Assembly: GCA_031424145.1 (NCBI GenBank) | Contig: JANPGV010000299.1 | Span: 1 to 9,481 of the forward strand | DNA length: 9,481 nucleotides | Direction of reading: 5' to 3' | Origin: JAENVT01 sp031424145 | GTDB taxonomy: Bacteria > Actinomycetota > Acidimicrobiia > Acidimicrobiales > Ilumatobacteraceae | The notes under the pieces: model-generated | The model's database searches: none | What the model was told of the DNA's origin: nothing | The model's input: only the letters and a program-made list of their open reading frames with translations | Part shown: positions 1 to 6,100 of the stretch, piece by piece | Layout of the letters: each line of letters opens with the position of its first letter | Numbering within the stretch: the stretch's first letter is position 1 | Program-made: the position numbers and the translations under genes

Positions 1-531
1 CAGTTGGTTCTTGCCCGACTGCTGTTTCTCCGGCAGGTCGGTGGGGTCGCCCAGCTGCTCCGTGGGTTCCGGCAGCACCACCGGGTCGGGCGGCAGCACC
101 ACCGGGTCGGGCGGCAGCACCACCGGGTCGGGCGGCAGCACCACCGGGTCGGGCGGCAGCGTCGTGACGATTTCCACGAACACACTGTCGATGGAGTGGC
201 ACACGAGCCGCGAAGTGCCAACACATCTCTCCGCCAGGTCGAGCACCAATTGATAAGTTCCCACGTCGGGGAACGTCAAGGTGATCTGTTCGCCTCGTCC
301 GACGATCACTCCACCGAATCTTGCAATTCCGAGGTCGGGCCGGCGCCATCTCAACGAGCACACCACCGTGCACGGGTTGGTCGACGTGAATGTGACCGGT
401 TCACCGACCTGAGCAGTTGCCCGATCGACCGACGCTGCGGCCGTGTCGGCCGTGACCGCATTCGATCGTCCGCCCCACACCGCCATCAGGCTGATCGAAA
501 TTACAGCAAAGAATACCAGTCGCTTGAACAC
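1..531 (-). CDS. Exported Ig/PKD-like protein with LPPDPVV repeats (partial, N-terminal part)
   Basis: I do not recognise this protein; 177 codons are visible and the frame is still open at base 1. The GTG start (531-529) is preceded by GGGGGA five bases upstream, and an in-frame TGA at 564-562 limits the start to this area. Residues 1-25 form a signal peptide: MFKR, then a hydrophobic stretch LVFFAVISISLMAVW, with likely cleavage near SNA. Residues about 33-123 look like one beta-sandwich domain (VGEPVTFTSTNPC, then FPDVGTYQLVL), as in PKD or other Ig-like folds, with cysteines at 54, 58, 103 and 111 that could form two disulfides outside the cell. Residues 125-152 are four exact LPPDPVV repeats, followed by a charged, proline-containing stretch (LPEPTEQLGDPTDLPEK). 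The repeat resembles a cell-wall-spanning stalk or linker. Plus-strand frames over this region are shadows. Function and C-terminal anchoring are unknown. Confidence 0.8.
   Translation of the reverse strand, partial: MFKRLVFFAVISISLMAVWGGRSNAVTADTAAASVDRATAQVGEPVTFTSTNPCTVVCSLRWRRPDLGIARFGGVIVGRGEQITLTFPDVGTYQLVLDLAERCVGTSRLVCHSIDSVFVEIVTTLPPDPVVLPPDPVVLPPDPVVLPPDPVVLPEPTEQLGDPTDLPEKQQSGKNQL
71..160 (-). repeat. 21-bp perfect tandem repeat, four copies, coding LPPDPVV
   Basis: Four head-to-tail copies of a 21-base unit lie at 71-91, 92-112, 113-133 and 134-154, followed by six bases of a fifth (155-160). The copies are identical, including third codon positions. The unit is exactly seven codons, so gain or loss of a copy keeps the frame of the exported protein. 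Identity at synonymous sites suggests recent expansion by slippage or recombination. Confidence 0.95.
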
Positions 532-536
532 TCGCG

Positions 537-542
537 TCCCCC
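537..542 (-). promoter_or_regulatory. Ribosome binding site for the exported protein
   Basis: GGGGGA read on the minus strand lies five bases before the GTG at 531. It supports GTG as the start, because no ATG lies between this codon and the upstream in-frame stop. Confidence 0.55.
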
Positions 543-642
543 GTTTTGCACTTTGAGCGGGTCATCCTCACAGAGCGTGAGTGCAGGTAGATATTGTCCA
601 TTTGGATTAAGCCGAAGGACGTCAAGGGATGACAACTGAGGG

Positions 643-777
643 ATGATCGGCCTGTTCGCGTGGCACACCAATCAAGCAGCGTCCACAAGCGCTTGCACTC
701 CCGCGCCGGAGGGGGCAATCTGGCCGGGTGGCGGGCGTTCGATTGCGCCGGACCGTGAGATGAGGAGGCCAGAGTGA
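643..777 (+). CDS. Possible 44-residue small ORF coupled to the hydrolase
   Basis: ATG at 643 opens a 44-codon frame beginning MIGLFAWHTNQAAS. Its TGA (775-777) overlaps the GTG start of the hydrolase (774) as GTGA, the same arrangement seen at real gene junctions in this window. Against it, the purine run before the ATG (GAGGG) lies almost on the start codon, the peptide has no recognisable features, and a 44-codon open frame is common by chance in GC-rich DNA. It could be a leader peptide or nothing. Confidence 0.15.
   Translation: MIGLFAWHTNQAASTSACTPAPEGAIWPGGGRSIAPDREMRRPE
762..768 (+). promoter_or_regulatory. Ribosome binding site of the isochorismatase-like gene
   Basis: GAGGAGG sits five bases before the GTG at 774. 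This strong site fixes the start at the GTG; no ATG lies nearby in that frame. Confidence 0.8.
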
Positions 778-1385
778 CCAGCCTGCGCGACCGTCCCAAC
801 ACTGCCCTGCTGATTGTGGACGTTCAGAACGACGTGGTAGCCAACACCCACCAGCGCGACGAGGTGATCGCCAACATCAACACGCTGGTCGACAGAGCCC
901 GCGCCCAGCAAGTGCCGGTGATCTGGGTACAACACACCGATGAACACGTCCGCCAGGGCACCGATGGCTGGCAGTACGTACCCGAGCTGCAGCGGTTGGA
1001 GTCGGAGCCCCTGGTGCACAAGCACTACGGCGACTCCTTCGAGGACACCACCCTCGAGTCCGAGCTCGCGCAACGGGGTGTCGGTCGGCTCGTCGTCACC
1101 GGCGCGCAGACCGACGCCTGCATCCGTGCGACGCTCCACGGAGCGTTCGTTCGCGGCTACGACACGCTCCTCGTCAGTGACGCTCACACCACGGAGGACT
1201 TAACCGAGTACGGCCTCCCACCGGCCGACAAGGTGATCGCCCACACCAACATGTACTGGACCTGGCAGGAGGGCCCCGGGCGCACGGCCACTGTGGTCGA
1301 GACCGCCGACGTCAGCTTCGACGCAACTGCTGAGAAAGCTTCGGCTCAGGAACGCGCTGGGTTGGGGCAGTCGTCGGGAACATGA
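774..1385 (+). CDS. Isochorismatase-family cysteine hydrolase
   Basis: A 203-residue member of the isochorismatase-like hydrolase family, soluble alpha/beta enzymes that hydrolyse amides or vinyl ethers (nicotinamidase, N-carbamoylsarcosine amidase, isochorismatase). The family's Asp-Lys-Cys catalytic triad is visible: D16 in ALLIVDVQND, K83 in LVHKHYGDSF, and C116 in VVTGAQTDACIRAT, where the Gly-Ala before the cysteine loop corresponds to the usual cis-peptide site. Length is normal; residues from about 175 form a low-complexity polar tail rich in Ala, Glu and Ser. The GTG start has a strong ribosome binding site. The stop overlaps the next gene's ATG (ATGA, 1382-1385), so the pair is probably co-translated. 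No signal peptide is present. The substrate cannot be deduced; the neighbouring oxidoreductase hints at a shared small-molecule task, which is inference only. The family call is firm. Confidence 0.9.
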   Translation: MTSLRDRPNTALLIVDVQNDVVANTHQRDEVIANINTLVDRARAQQVPVIWVQHTDEHVRQGTDGWQYVPELQRLESEPLVHKHYGDSFEDTTLESELAQRGVGRLVVTGAQTDACIRATLHGAFVRGYDTLLVSDAHTTEDLTEYGLPPADKVIAHTNMYWTWQEGPGRTATVVETADVSFDATAEKASAQERAGLGQSSGT

Positions 1386-2326
1386 GTCGCGCCGTTGTTG
1401 CTACTGCCTTCGGGGGACCGGAGGTTCTCTCGATCGTGAATGTCGACGACGGACCGCCGGGCCCGGGTCAGATAGCAGTGGACGTTCGTGCGGCTGGGGT
1501 CAATCCGGCGGACTGGAAGATGTACGGCGGCGAGTTCGGCACGAAGATGCCGCTACCGATGCGTGTCGGGATGGAGGCATCGGGCATCGTCACGGCCGTG
1601 GGAGCCGATGCCGTCGGCCCGCGCGGTCCGATCGCCGTGGGCGATGAGGTGATCCTCTATCGCATCAACGGTGGCTACGCCGACCGACTGGTCGTCGATG
1701 CAGCGTCAGCCGTTCCGAAGCCTTCGAACATGACTTTCGAGGAATCGTCCGGCTTGATGCTCACGGGAGTGTCCGCCGTCCACATGCTCACTGCGACCGG
1801 AGTCGAGCAGGGCGACACGGTGTTGATCCACGGCGCCTCCGGTGGAGTCGGTCAGATGGCGGTCCAGCTTGCGCTGTCACGCGGCGCACGAGTGATCGGG
1901 ACCGGCAGCGCAGCTCGGCAGGATGTTGTGCGTGGGCTCGGTGCGGAGCCCGTCACCTACGGCGATGGTCTTGCGGACCGCGTCCGCGCGCTTGCCCCGG
2001 GCGGCGTCGACGCCGCCCTCGACACCGTTGGTGCCGATGAAGCGATCGACGTGTCGCTGGAGCTCGTCGCCGATCGCAGTCGTATCGCGACCATTGCTGC
2101 GTTCCCTCGAGGGTTCGAGGCCGGTATCAAAGTGCTCGGCGGTGGGCCCGGGGCCGATGCCGGCACCGACATCCGTAACGCTGCTCGGCTGGACCTCGTC
2201 GATCTCGTCGCCGCGGGCAAGCTGTCGGTGGCTATCGCCGCCGTCTACTCACTCACACAGGTCGTCGACGCGCAGAGGGCCATCATGACCGGACACACTG
2301 CCGGCAAGATCGTGCTGGTGCCCTGA
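1382..2326 (+). CDS. Zinc-independent NADPH:quinone oxidoreductase-type dehydrogenase (MDR family)
   Basis: A 314-residue medium-chain dehydrogenase/reductase of the quinone oxidoreductase branch, a cytosolic enzyme that passes hydride from NAD(P)H to a quinone or an enone/enal. The N-terminal GroES-like domain carries AGVNPADWKMYGG (residues 38-50) and GMEASGIVTAVG (63-74), typical of this branch. The Rossmann domain carries HGASGGVGQMAVQLA (150-164), the glycine-rich nucleotide-binding turn, followed by GARVIGTGS (168-176). The cysteine and histidine ligands of catalytic and structural zinc in alcohol dehydrogenases are absent, and the length fits the zinc-free branch. The C-terminal HTAGKIVLVP is a usual ending. 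The ATG start overlaps the hydrolase stop by four bases and no other start is needed. The true substrate is unknown; coupling to an isochorismatase-like hydrolase is the only contextual clue. Confidence 0.9.
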   Translation: MSRAVVATAFGGPEVLSIVNVDDGPPGPGQIAVDVRAAGVNPADWKMYGGEFGTKMPLPMRVGMEASGIVTAVGADAVGPRGPIAVGDEVILYRINGGYADRLVVDAASAVPKPSNMTFEESSGLMLTGVSAVHMLTATGVEQGDTVLIHGASGGVGQMAVQLALSRGARVIGTGSAARQDVVRGLGAEPVTYGDGLADRVRALAPGGVDAALDTVGADEAIDVSLELVADRSRIATIAAFPRGFEAGIKVLGGGPGADAGTDIRNAARLDLVDLVAAGKLSVAIAAVYSLTQVVDAQRAIMTGHTAGKIVLVP

Positions 2327-2333
2327 CTAGCGC

Positions 2334-2353
2334 GCCTGCCCGGTATGGCAGGC
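2334..2353 (+). terminator. Weak hairpin after the oxidoreductase gene
   Basis: GCCTGCC (2334-2340) pairs perfectly with GGCAGGC (2347-2353) across a six-base loop, beginning seven bases after the TGA at 2324-2326. No T-tract follows, so it is not a standard intrinsic terminator. It may still attenuate transcription or protect the 3' end of the two-gene message. Confidence 0.35.
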
Positions 2354-2360
2354 TGCTCGC

Positions 2361-2471
2361 GTGAGTGAGGTGAACGCGCCGAGCCGAATCGTGCGGGCTC
2401 CGAAGCGGCGTCCATCGGGTGCACCGCCGCCGCGGTCGCACGGACGACTTCGGCGCGACCCACCCTCCTGA
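2361..2471 (+). other. Basic 36-codon ORF just upstream of the membrane protein
   Basis: GTG at 2361 opens a 36-codon frame (MSEVNAPSRIVRAPKRRPSG and onward) rich in Arg and Pro. Its TGA (2469-2471) ends one base before the ATG of the membrane protein at 2473. The composition resembles a disordered cytoplasmic tail. It could be a translated leader allowing reinitiation, the true N terminus of the membrane protein separated by a frameshift, or chance. No good ribosome binding site precedes it. Confidence 0.2.
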
Positions 2472-2472
2472 C

Positions 2473-2967
2473 ATGCCTGTGTTCCACCCGAGCAACGAGC
2501 TCGACCGTGTGTTCCTGTGGTCGATCGTATTCAAAGCACTCGACGGTGTCTTGGAGGTGATCGGCGGTGTGCTGTTGTTCGCGGTGACGCCGGCGCGCAT
2601 CAGTGAGTGGGCGCAGACCATCACCCAGCACGAGCTCGGCACGGACCCGCACGACTTCATTGCTCGACACATTCTGCACAGCGCACACGAGTTCGCTGCC
2701 GGCGGCCGAACGTACGCGGCGGTCTACTTGTTGGTGCACGGTGTAACGAAGCTCGTGCTCGTGATCGAGATCCTCCGGGAACACATGTGGGCATACAAAG
2801 GAATGGTCATCATGTTGGCCATCTTCATCGTGTATCAGGTGTATCGAATGACGTACAAGCCTTCGATCAGCCTCGTGCTTCTCACCATCTTCGATGCATT
2901 CGTCATCGTGTTGACGTTGCGCGAAGAGAAGCGGCAGCGTCGAATGCTCCTGTCAAGACACGGGTAG
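2473..2967 (+). CDS. DUF2127-type small integral membrane protein
   Basis: A 164-residue membrane protein of unknown function that fits the DUF2127 family. Four hydrophobic segments are visible: about 14-38 (FLWSIVFKALDGVLEVIGG), 81-100 (YAAVYLLVHGVTKLVLVIEI), 108-125 (MVIMLAIFIVYQVYR) and 131-149. The pattern YLLVHGVTKLVLV in the second helix and a first helix containing KALDGVLE are the features I associate with this family. The C terminus is short and basic (REEKRQRRMLLSRHG) and so probably cytoplasmic. The start is uncertain: I chose ATG 2473, which gives a family-like length just before the first helix, but a GTG at 2419 in the same frame adds 18 residues (MHRRRGRTDDF) with good third-position GC. 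Neither has a Shine-Dalgarno sequence. The 3' end overlaps the acyl-CoA dehydrogenase gene by 15 bases, tail to tail. The real role is not known. Confidence 0.8.
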   Translation: MPVFHPSNELDRVFLWSIVFKALDGVLEVIGGVLLFAVTPARISEWAQTITQHELGTDPHDFIARHILHSAHEFAAGGRTYAAVYLLVHGVTKLVLVIEILREHMWAYKGMVIMLAIFIVYQVYRMTYKPSISLVLLTIFDAFVIVLTLREEKRQRRMLLSRHG

Positions 2968-4092
2968 GCCCAGTCCGCGGGCGATGACGATGCGCTGGAT
3001 CTCGCTGGTGCCCTCTCCGATCTCGAGGATCTTGGCGTCGCGGTAGAAGCGGGCGATCGGGTTCTCTTCGATGAAGCTGCTCCCTCCGAACACCTGCGTG
3101 GCGACGCGGGTGGCGGAGACCGCCGCCTCGGTCGAGTACAGCTTGGCGATGGCAGCGGCGTGTGTGAAAGGGCGACCCTGATCCTTCAGCCACGCGGCCT
3201 TGTAGGTGAGGTTGGCAGCGTTCTCCACGGCCACCTCGAGATCGGCGAGCGCGAAGGCAATTGCTTGGTTGCGGCCGATCGGCCCGCCGAACGCAGTGCG
3301 CTCCTTCGCATACGCGACGGCTGATCCCAGGCAAGCGCGTGCGCATCCCAGAGCTAATGCCGAGATGGCGATGCGACCGTCGTCGAGGATCGAGAGGAAG
3401 TTGCGCAGGCCTGAGCCGGGCGGACCGAGGAGGTGATGATCGGGCACCTTGCAGTCGTCGAGGGTCAGGCCGTGCGTGTCGCTGGCATGCCATCCGAGCT
3501 TGCGGTACGGGGGATCGACGGTGAGCCCGGGTGTTCCGGCTTCGACGACGAACGTGGACACGCCGTCGTCCGTGCGCGCGGTCACGGTGATTATCGACGT
3601 GATCGGCGTGCCTGAGTTCGTGATGAAGGACTTCGTACCGTCGATTACCCAGTGGTCCCCGTCCCGCCGGGCGCGGGTGCGCGTGGCCCCGGCGTCACTT
3701 CCGGCATCGGGCTCGGTCAGGCCGAACGCACCGAGCGCGTGGCCGGCGACGAGGTCGGGAAGCCATCGCTGCTTCTGATCTTGCGTACCGAAGCGGAAGA
3801 TCGGGTTGGCACCGAGACCGACACCCGCTGACAGGGTGATGCCCATCGATTGGTCGACGCGGCCGATCTCTTCGATCGCGATGCACAGCGAGGCGAAGTC
3901 GCCATCACTCCCACCCCATTCGGCCGGGAAGACCAATCCGAACAGCCCGAGGTCGCCCATCGCCTTCACAGTGTCTAGTGGAAAGGTGTGTTCCTCGTCC
4001 CAGCGCGCCGCGTGCGGGGCGATCTCGCTCTCGGCGAAATCCCGGACCACCTTGCGAAACGCTTCGTGTTCAGCTGACAGGTCGAAGTCCAT
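2953..4092 (-). CDS. Acyl-CoA dehydrogenase (probable isovaleryl/branched-chain acyl-CoA step; FadE19-like)
   Basis: A 379-residue FAD-dependent acyl-CoA dehydrogenase that introduces the alpha-beta double bond into an acyl-CoA and passes electrons to electron-transfer flavoprotein. The family's three domains are all present: N-terminal helical (MDFDLSAEHEAFRKVV), middle beta domain with FGLTEPDAGSD (123-133) and WVIDGTKSFITNS (148-160), and C-terminal helical domain with AFGGPIGRNQAIAFALAD (267-284), QVFGGSSF and EIGEGTSEIQR (357-367). E360 is the catalytic base at the general family position. Isovaleryl-CoA dehydrogenases instead carry their glutamate in an LDLER-like helix, where this protein reads ILDDGR (235-240). 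The start is the second of two adjacent ATGs (4095 and 4092), preceded by AGAGGAGG. The gene overlaps the upstream carboxylase by 23 bases. Order and neighbours match mycobacterial accD1-accA1-fadE19, so the leucine-pathway role is inferred from context; a short or branched-chain substrate is likely. Confidence 0.9.
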   Translation of the reverse strand: MDFDLSAEHEAFRKVVRDFAESEIAPHAARWDEEHTFPLDTVKAMGDLGLFGLVFPAEWGGSDGDFASLCIAIEEIGRVDQSMGITLSAGVGLGANPIFRFGTQDQKQRWLPDLVAGHALGAFGLTEPDAGSDAGATRTRARRDGDHWVIDGTKSFITNSGTPITSIITVTARTDDGVSTFVVEAGTPGLTVDPPYRKLGWHASDTHGLTLDDCKVPDHHLLGPPGSGLRNFLSILDDGRIAISALALGCARACLGSAVAYAKERTAFGGPIGRNQAIAFALADLEVAVENAANLTYKAAWLKDQGRPFTHAAAIAKLYSTEAAVSATRVATQVFGGSSFIEENPIARFYRDAKILEIGEGTSEIQRIVIARGLGLPVS

Positions 4093-6100
4093 CATCCTCC
4101 TCTGAGGATTGGGCCGGCTCGATGACGGCCAAGAGTTGATTGAGGGCGACGCGGTCGCCGACGCTTGCACGCAGCTCGGTCACGAATCCGTCGGCCCCTG
4201 CACGCAACGTGTGCTCCATCTTCATCGCTTCGACGACCACCACAGGCTGACCGACCTTGACCGCGTCGCCTGCAGAGACCAGCACCGAGATGACGGTGCC
4301 GGGCATCGGGCTCTCGATGGCGGCGCCCTTGTGGGCCTGCGTTCGTCCGGGTGCTGTCGGCTCGCGCTCGACAAAGCTCCACGAGTCGCCGTCCGCGCCG
4401 ACCCACGTGCTGCGACCGGCAGTGGCACGTCGGAACTGGCTCCTGGTGCCGTTGAAGTCGATCTGCCCGTGACCGTCTCGCAACGTCAGTTCGGTCGCAA
4501 CGACGGCGCCGTCGCTCGCCAGTACCTCGAAGTGCGGACTGGCCGCCTTACGAAATTGGACGGTGAGCTCTTCTCCCTCGCCAGTCTTGGCACGCCAGGT
4601 CAGCCATGCCGGCTCGCCGGTGCGCCAGCCACCGATGTCGTCCCATGGGGGAGTGGGCGGCTCGTGCGGGTCCCGATGCAAGAGTTGTGACAGGGCGGCC
4701 GCGGCCGCGATGTGTTGCGGCGTCGACCGAGGCGGAGTTCGCTCAGCGATGAGTTCGACAAGGGAAGTGTCCATGGCTGCATCCACAACAGAAGGGTCGG
4801 CCAAGATGACTCGCAGAAACGCGACGTTCGTCGTTACGCCGAGCACGGTGGTGGACGCCAGCGCCCGATCGAGGGTTCGTCGGGCAGTTGCCCGATCAGG
4901 TCCCCAGGCGATCACTTTGGAGAGCATCGGATCGTAGGTCGATCCGATCTCGGCACCGATGAACAACGATGAGTCCACGCGGACATTGGGCATGTCGTCC
5001 GGCTCGCGCAGCGCGAGCACGCGTCCGCCCGTCGGCAGAAATCCGCGGCTGACGTCCTCCGCGTACACACGCGCTTCTATCGAGTGGCCGCGGCGAGTCA
5101 GGTCGGATTGCGAGAAGGGGAGTGCTTCGCCCGCAGCGATGCGCAGCTGTAGCTCGACGAGGTCGAGTCCCCACACCATCTCGGTCACCGGATGTTCCAC
5201 CTGAAGTCGGGTGTTCATCTCCATGAAGAACGCTTCGTCGGGACGGCTGCCCGAGACGATGAACTCGACGGTTCCGGCGTTGACATAGCCGCACGCCAGC
5301 GCTGCGGACACAGCCTGGGCCGCGATCGCATCGCGCTGCTCGTCGGACAGAAACGCCGAGGGTGCCTCTTCGATGACCTTCTGGTGGCGCCGTTGCAGGC
5401 TGCACTCTCGTTCGCCGAGGTGCACGATGCTGCCATGAGTGTCGGCGAGCACTTGAACCTCGATGTGCCGTGGACGCTCGATGAATCGTTCGATCAGCAA
5501 AGTGCTGTCACCGAATGCACCGAGCGCCTCGCGCTTGGCCGACGCGATCTCGGCAGGAAGGTCGTCGGCCGACTTGACCAGGCGCATGCCCTTGCCGCCC
5601 CCGCCGGCCGACGGCTTGATCAAGACAGGGAACCCGATCGTGCTGGCCTGCTCCGCCAACTCGGTGTCATCGAGACCGACACCGGAGACACCCGGCACCA
5701 CCTTGACGCCCCGAGAGGCAACGGTCGCCTTTGCGCGGATCTTGTCGCCCATCGCAGCGATGACGCCGGCTGGTGGTCCGACGAAGACGATCCCGGCCTC
5801 GGCGCAGGCCACGGCGAGCGCACTGTTCTCGGCGAGGAACCCGTAGCCGGGGTGCAACGCCTGCGCGCCCGTTGCGAGCGCTGCCTCGATGATCCGGTCG
5901 ACGGAGAGATAGCTCAACGACGCCTGTGCGGGGCCGAGGCGCCGGGCAACGTCGGCGTCCATCACGTGGCGGGCGTCGGCGTCGGCATCGCTGTAGACAG
6001 CGACCGAACGGATCCCCAAAGCCCGAAGGGTGCGGATGATCCGCACGGCGATCTCGCCCCGATTGGCGATGAGGACAGTGTCGAACAAGGTCGCGCTCAC
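4070..6100 (-). CDS. accA1: Acyl-CoA carboxylase alpha subunit: biotin carboxylase plus biotin carrier (methylcrotonoyl-CoA carboxylase type)
   Basis: A 676-residue alpha subunit that carboxylates its own biotin with ATP and bicarbonate and presents it to the beta subunit. Visible parts are: biotin carboxylase N-terminal domain with LIANRGEIAVRIIRTLR (10-26) and HPGYGFLAEN (83-92); ATP-grasp domain with the glycine-rich loop SAGGGGKGM (164-172), RHIEVQV (211-217), ECSLQRRHQKVIEEAPS (232-248) and EMNTRLQVEHPVTE (294-307); C-terminal biotin carboxylase domain to about 450; a diverged linker domain, in related enzymes the contact with the beta subunit; and a biotinyl domain with EAMKMEH, K627 being the biotinylated lysine. 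The length suits methylcrotonoyl-CoA carboxylase or mycobacterial AccA1. The GTG start at 6100 overlaps the beta-subunit stop as GTGA, which implies coupled synthesis. The open frame continues upstream to 6886, but that stretch is a shadow of the beta gene. The gene symbol is given by analogy. Confidence 0.93.
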   Translation of the reverse strand: MSATLFDTVLIANRGEIAVRIIRTLRALGIRSVAVYSDADADARHVMDADVARRLGPAQASLSYLSVDRIIEAALATGAQALHPGYGFLAENSALAVACAEAGIVFVGPPAGVIAAMGDKIRAKATVASRGVKVVPGVSGVGLDDTELAEQASTIGFPVLIKPSAGGGGKGMRLVKSADDLPAEIASAKREALGAFGDSTLLIERFIERPRHIEVQVLADTHGSIVHLGERECSLQRRHQKVIEEAPSAFLSDEQRDAIAAQAVSAALACGYVNAGTVEFIVSGSRPDEAFFMEMNTRLQVEHPVTEMVWGLDLVELQLRIAAGEALPFSQSDLTRRGHSIEARVYAEDVSRGFLPTGGRVLALREPDDMPNVRVDSSLFIGAEIGSTYDPMLSKVIAWGPDRATARRTLDRALASTTVLGVTTNVAFLRVILADPSVVDAAMDTSLVELIAERTPPRSTPQHIAAAAALSQLLHRDPHEPPTPPWDDIGGWRTGEPAWLTWRAKTGEGEELTVQFRKAASPHFEVLASDGAVVATELTLRDGHGQIDFNGTRSQFRRATAGRSTWVGADGDSWSFVEREPTAPGRTQAHKGAAIESPMPGTVISVLVSAGDAVKVGQPVVVVEAMKMEHTLRAGADGFVTELRASVGDRVALNQLLAVIEPAQSSEEDDGLRPVS
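4096..4103 (-). promoter_or_regulatory. Ribosome binding site choosing the dehydrogenase start
   Basis: AGAGGAGG on the minus strand touches the first ATG (4095) and lies three bases before the second (4092). The spacing favours the second ATG, giving MDFDLS, the usual N terminus of the family. The site lies inside the 3' end of the carboxylase gene, so internal re-entry of ribosomes is expected. Confidence 0.75.

Larger units (their letters stand above)
532..773. other. Divergent intergenic region
   Basis: This 242-base gap separates the minus-strand exported protein from the plus-strand hydrolase and must carry both promoters. I cannot name a convincing -35/-10 pair; a TTGACG on the minus strand (625-620) has no good partner at 16-18 bases. 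Visible elements are a 10-base palindrome CAAGCGCTTG at 686-695 and a 6-base inverted repeat GCAATC (715-720) / GATTGC (741-746) upstream of the hydrolase ribosome binding site. Both are short enough to be chance. Confidence 0.5.

Noticed and set aside
71..160. CRISPR-like repeat array
   Set aside because: The units abut with no spacers, are 21 bases (seven codons), and lie inside a coding frame.
4..639. Long plus-strand open frame with RQHHRVG repeats
   Set aside because: It is the antisense shadow of the exported protein: the minus strand gives a signal peptide and a coherent domain, while the plus frame is Arg/His-rich with no recognisable domain.
686..695. CAAGCGCTTG palindrome as an operator
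   Set aside because: Ten bases with no second copy in the window; too short to separate from chance.
4093..4170. Longer start for the acyl-CoA dehydrogenase at 4170
   Set aside because: The extra 26 residues lie over the carboxylase 3' end and resemble no dehydrogenase N terminus; the ribosome binding site and family pattern place the start at 4092.
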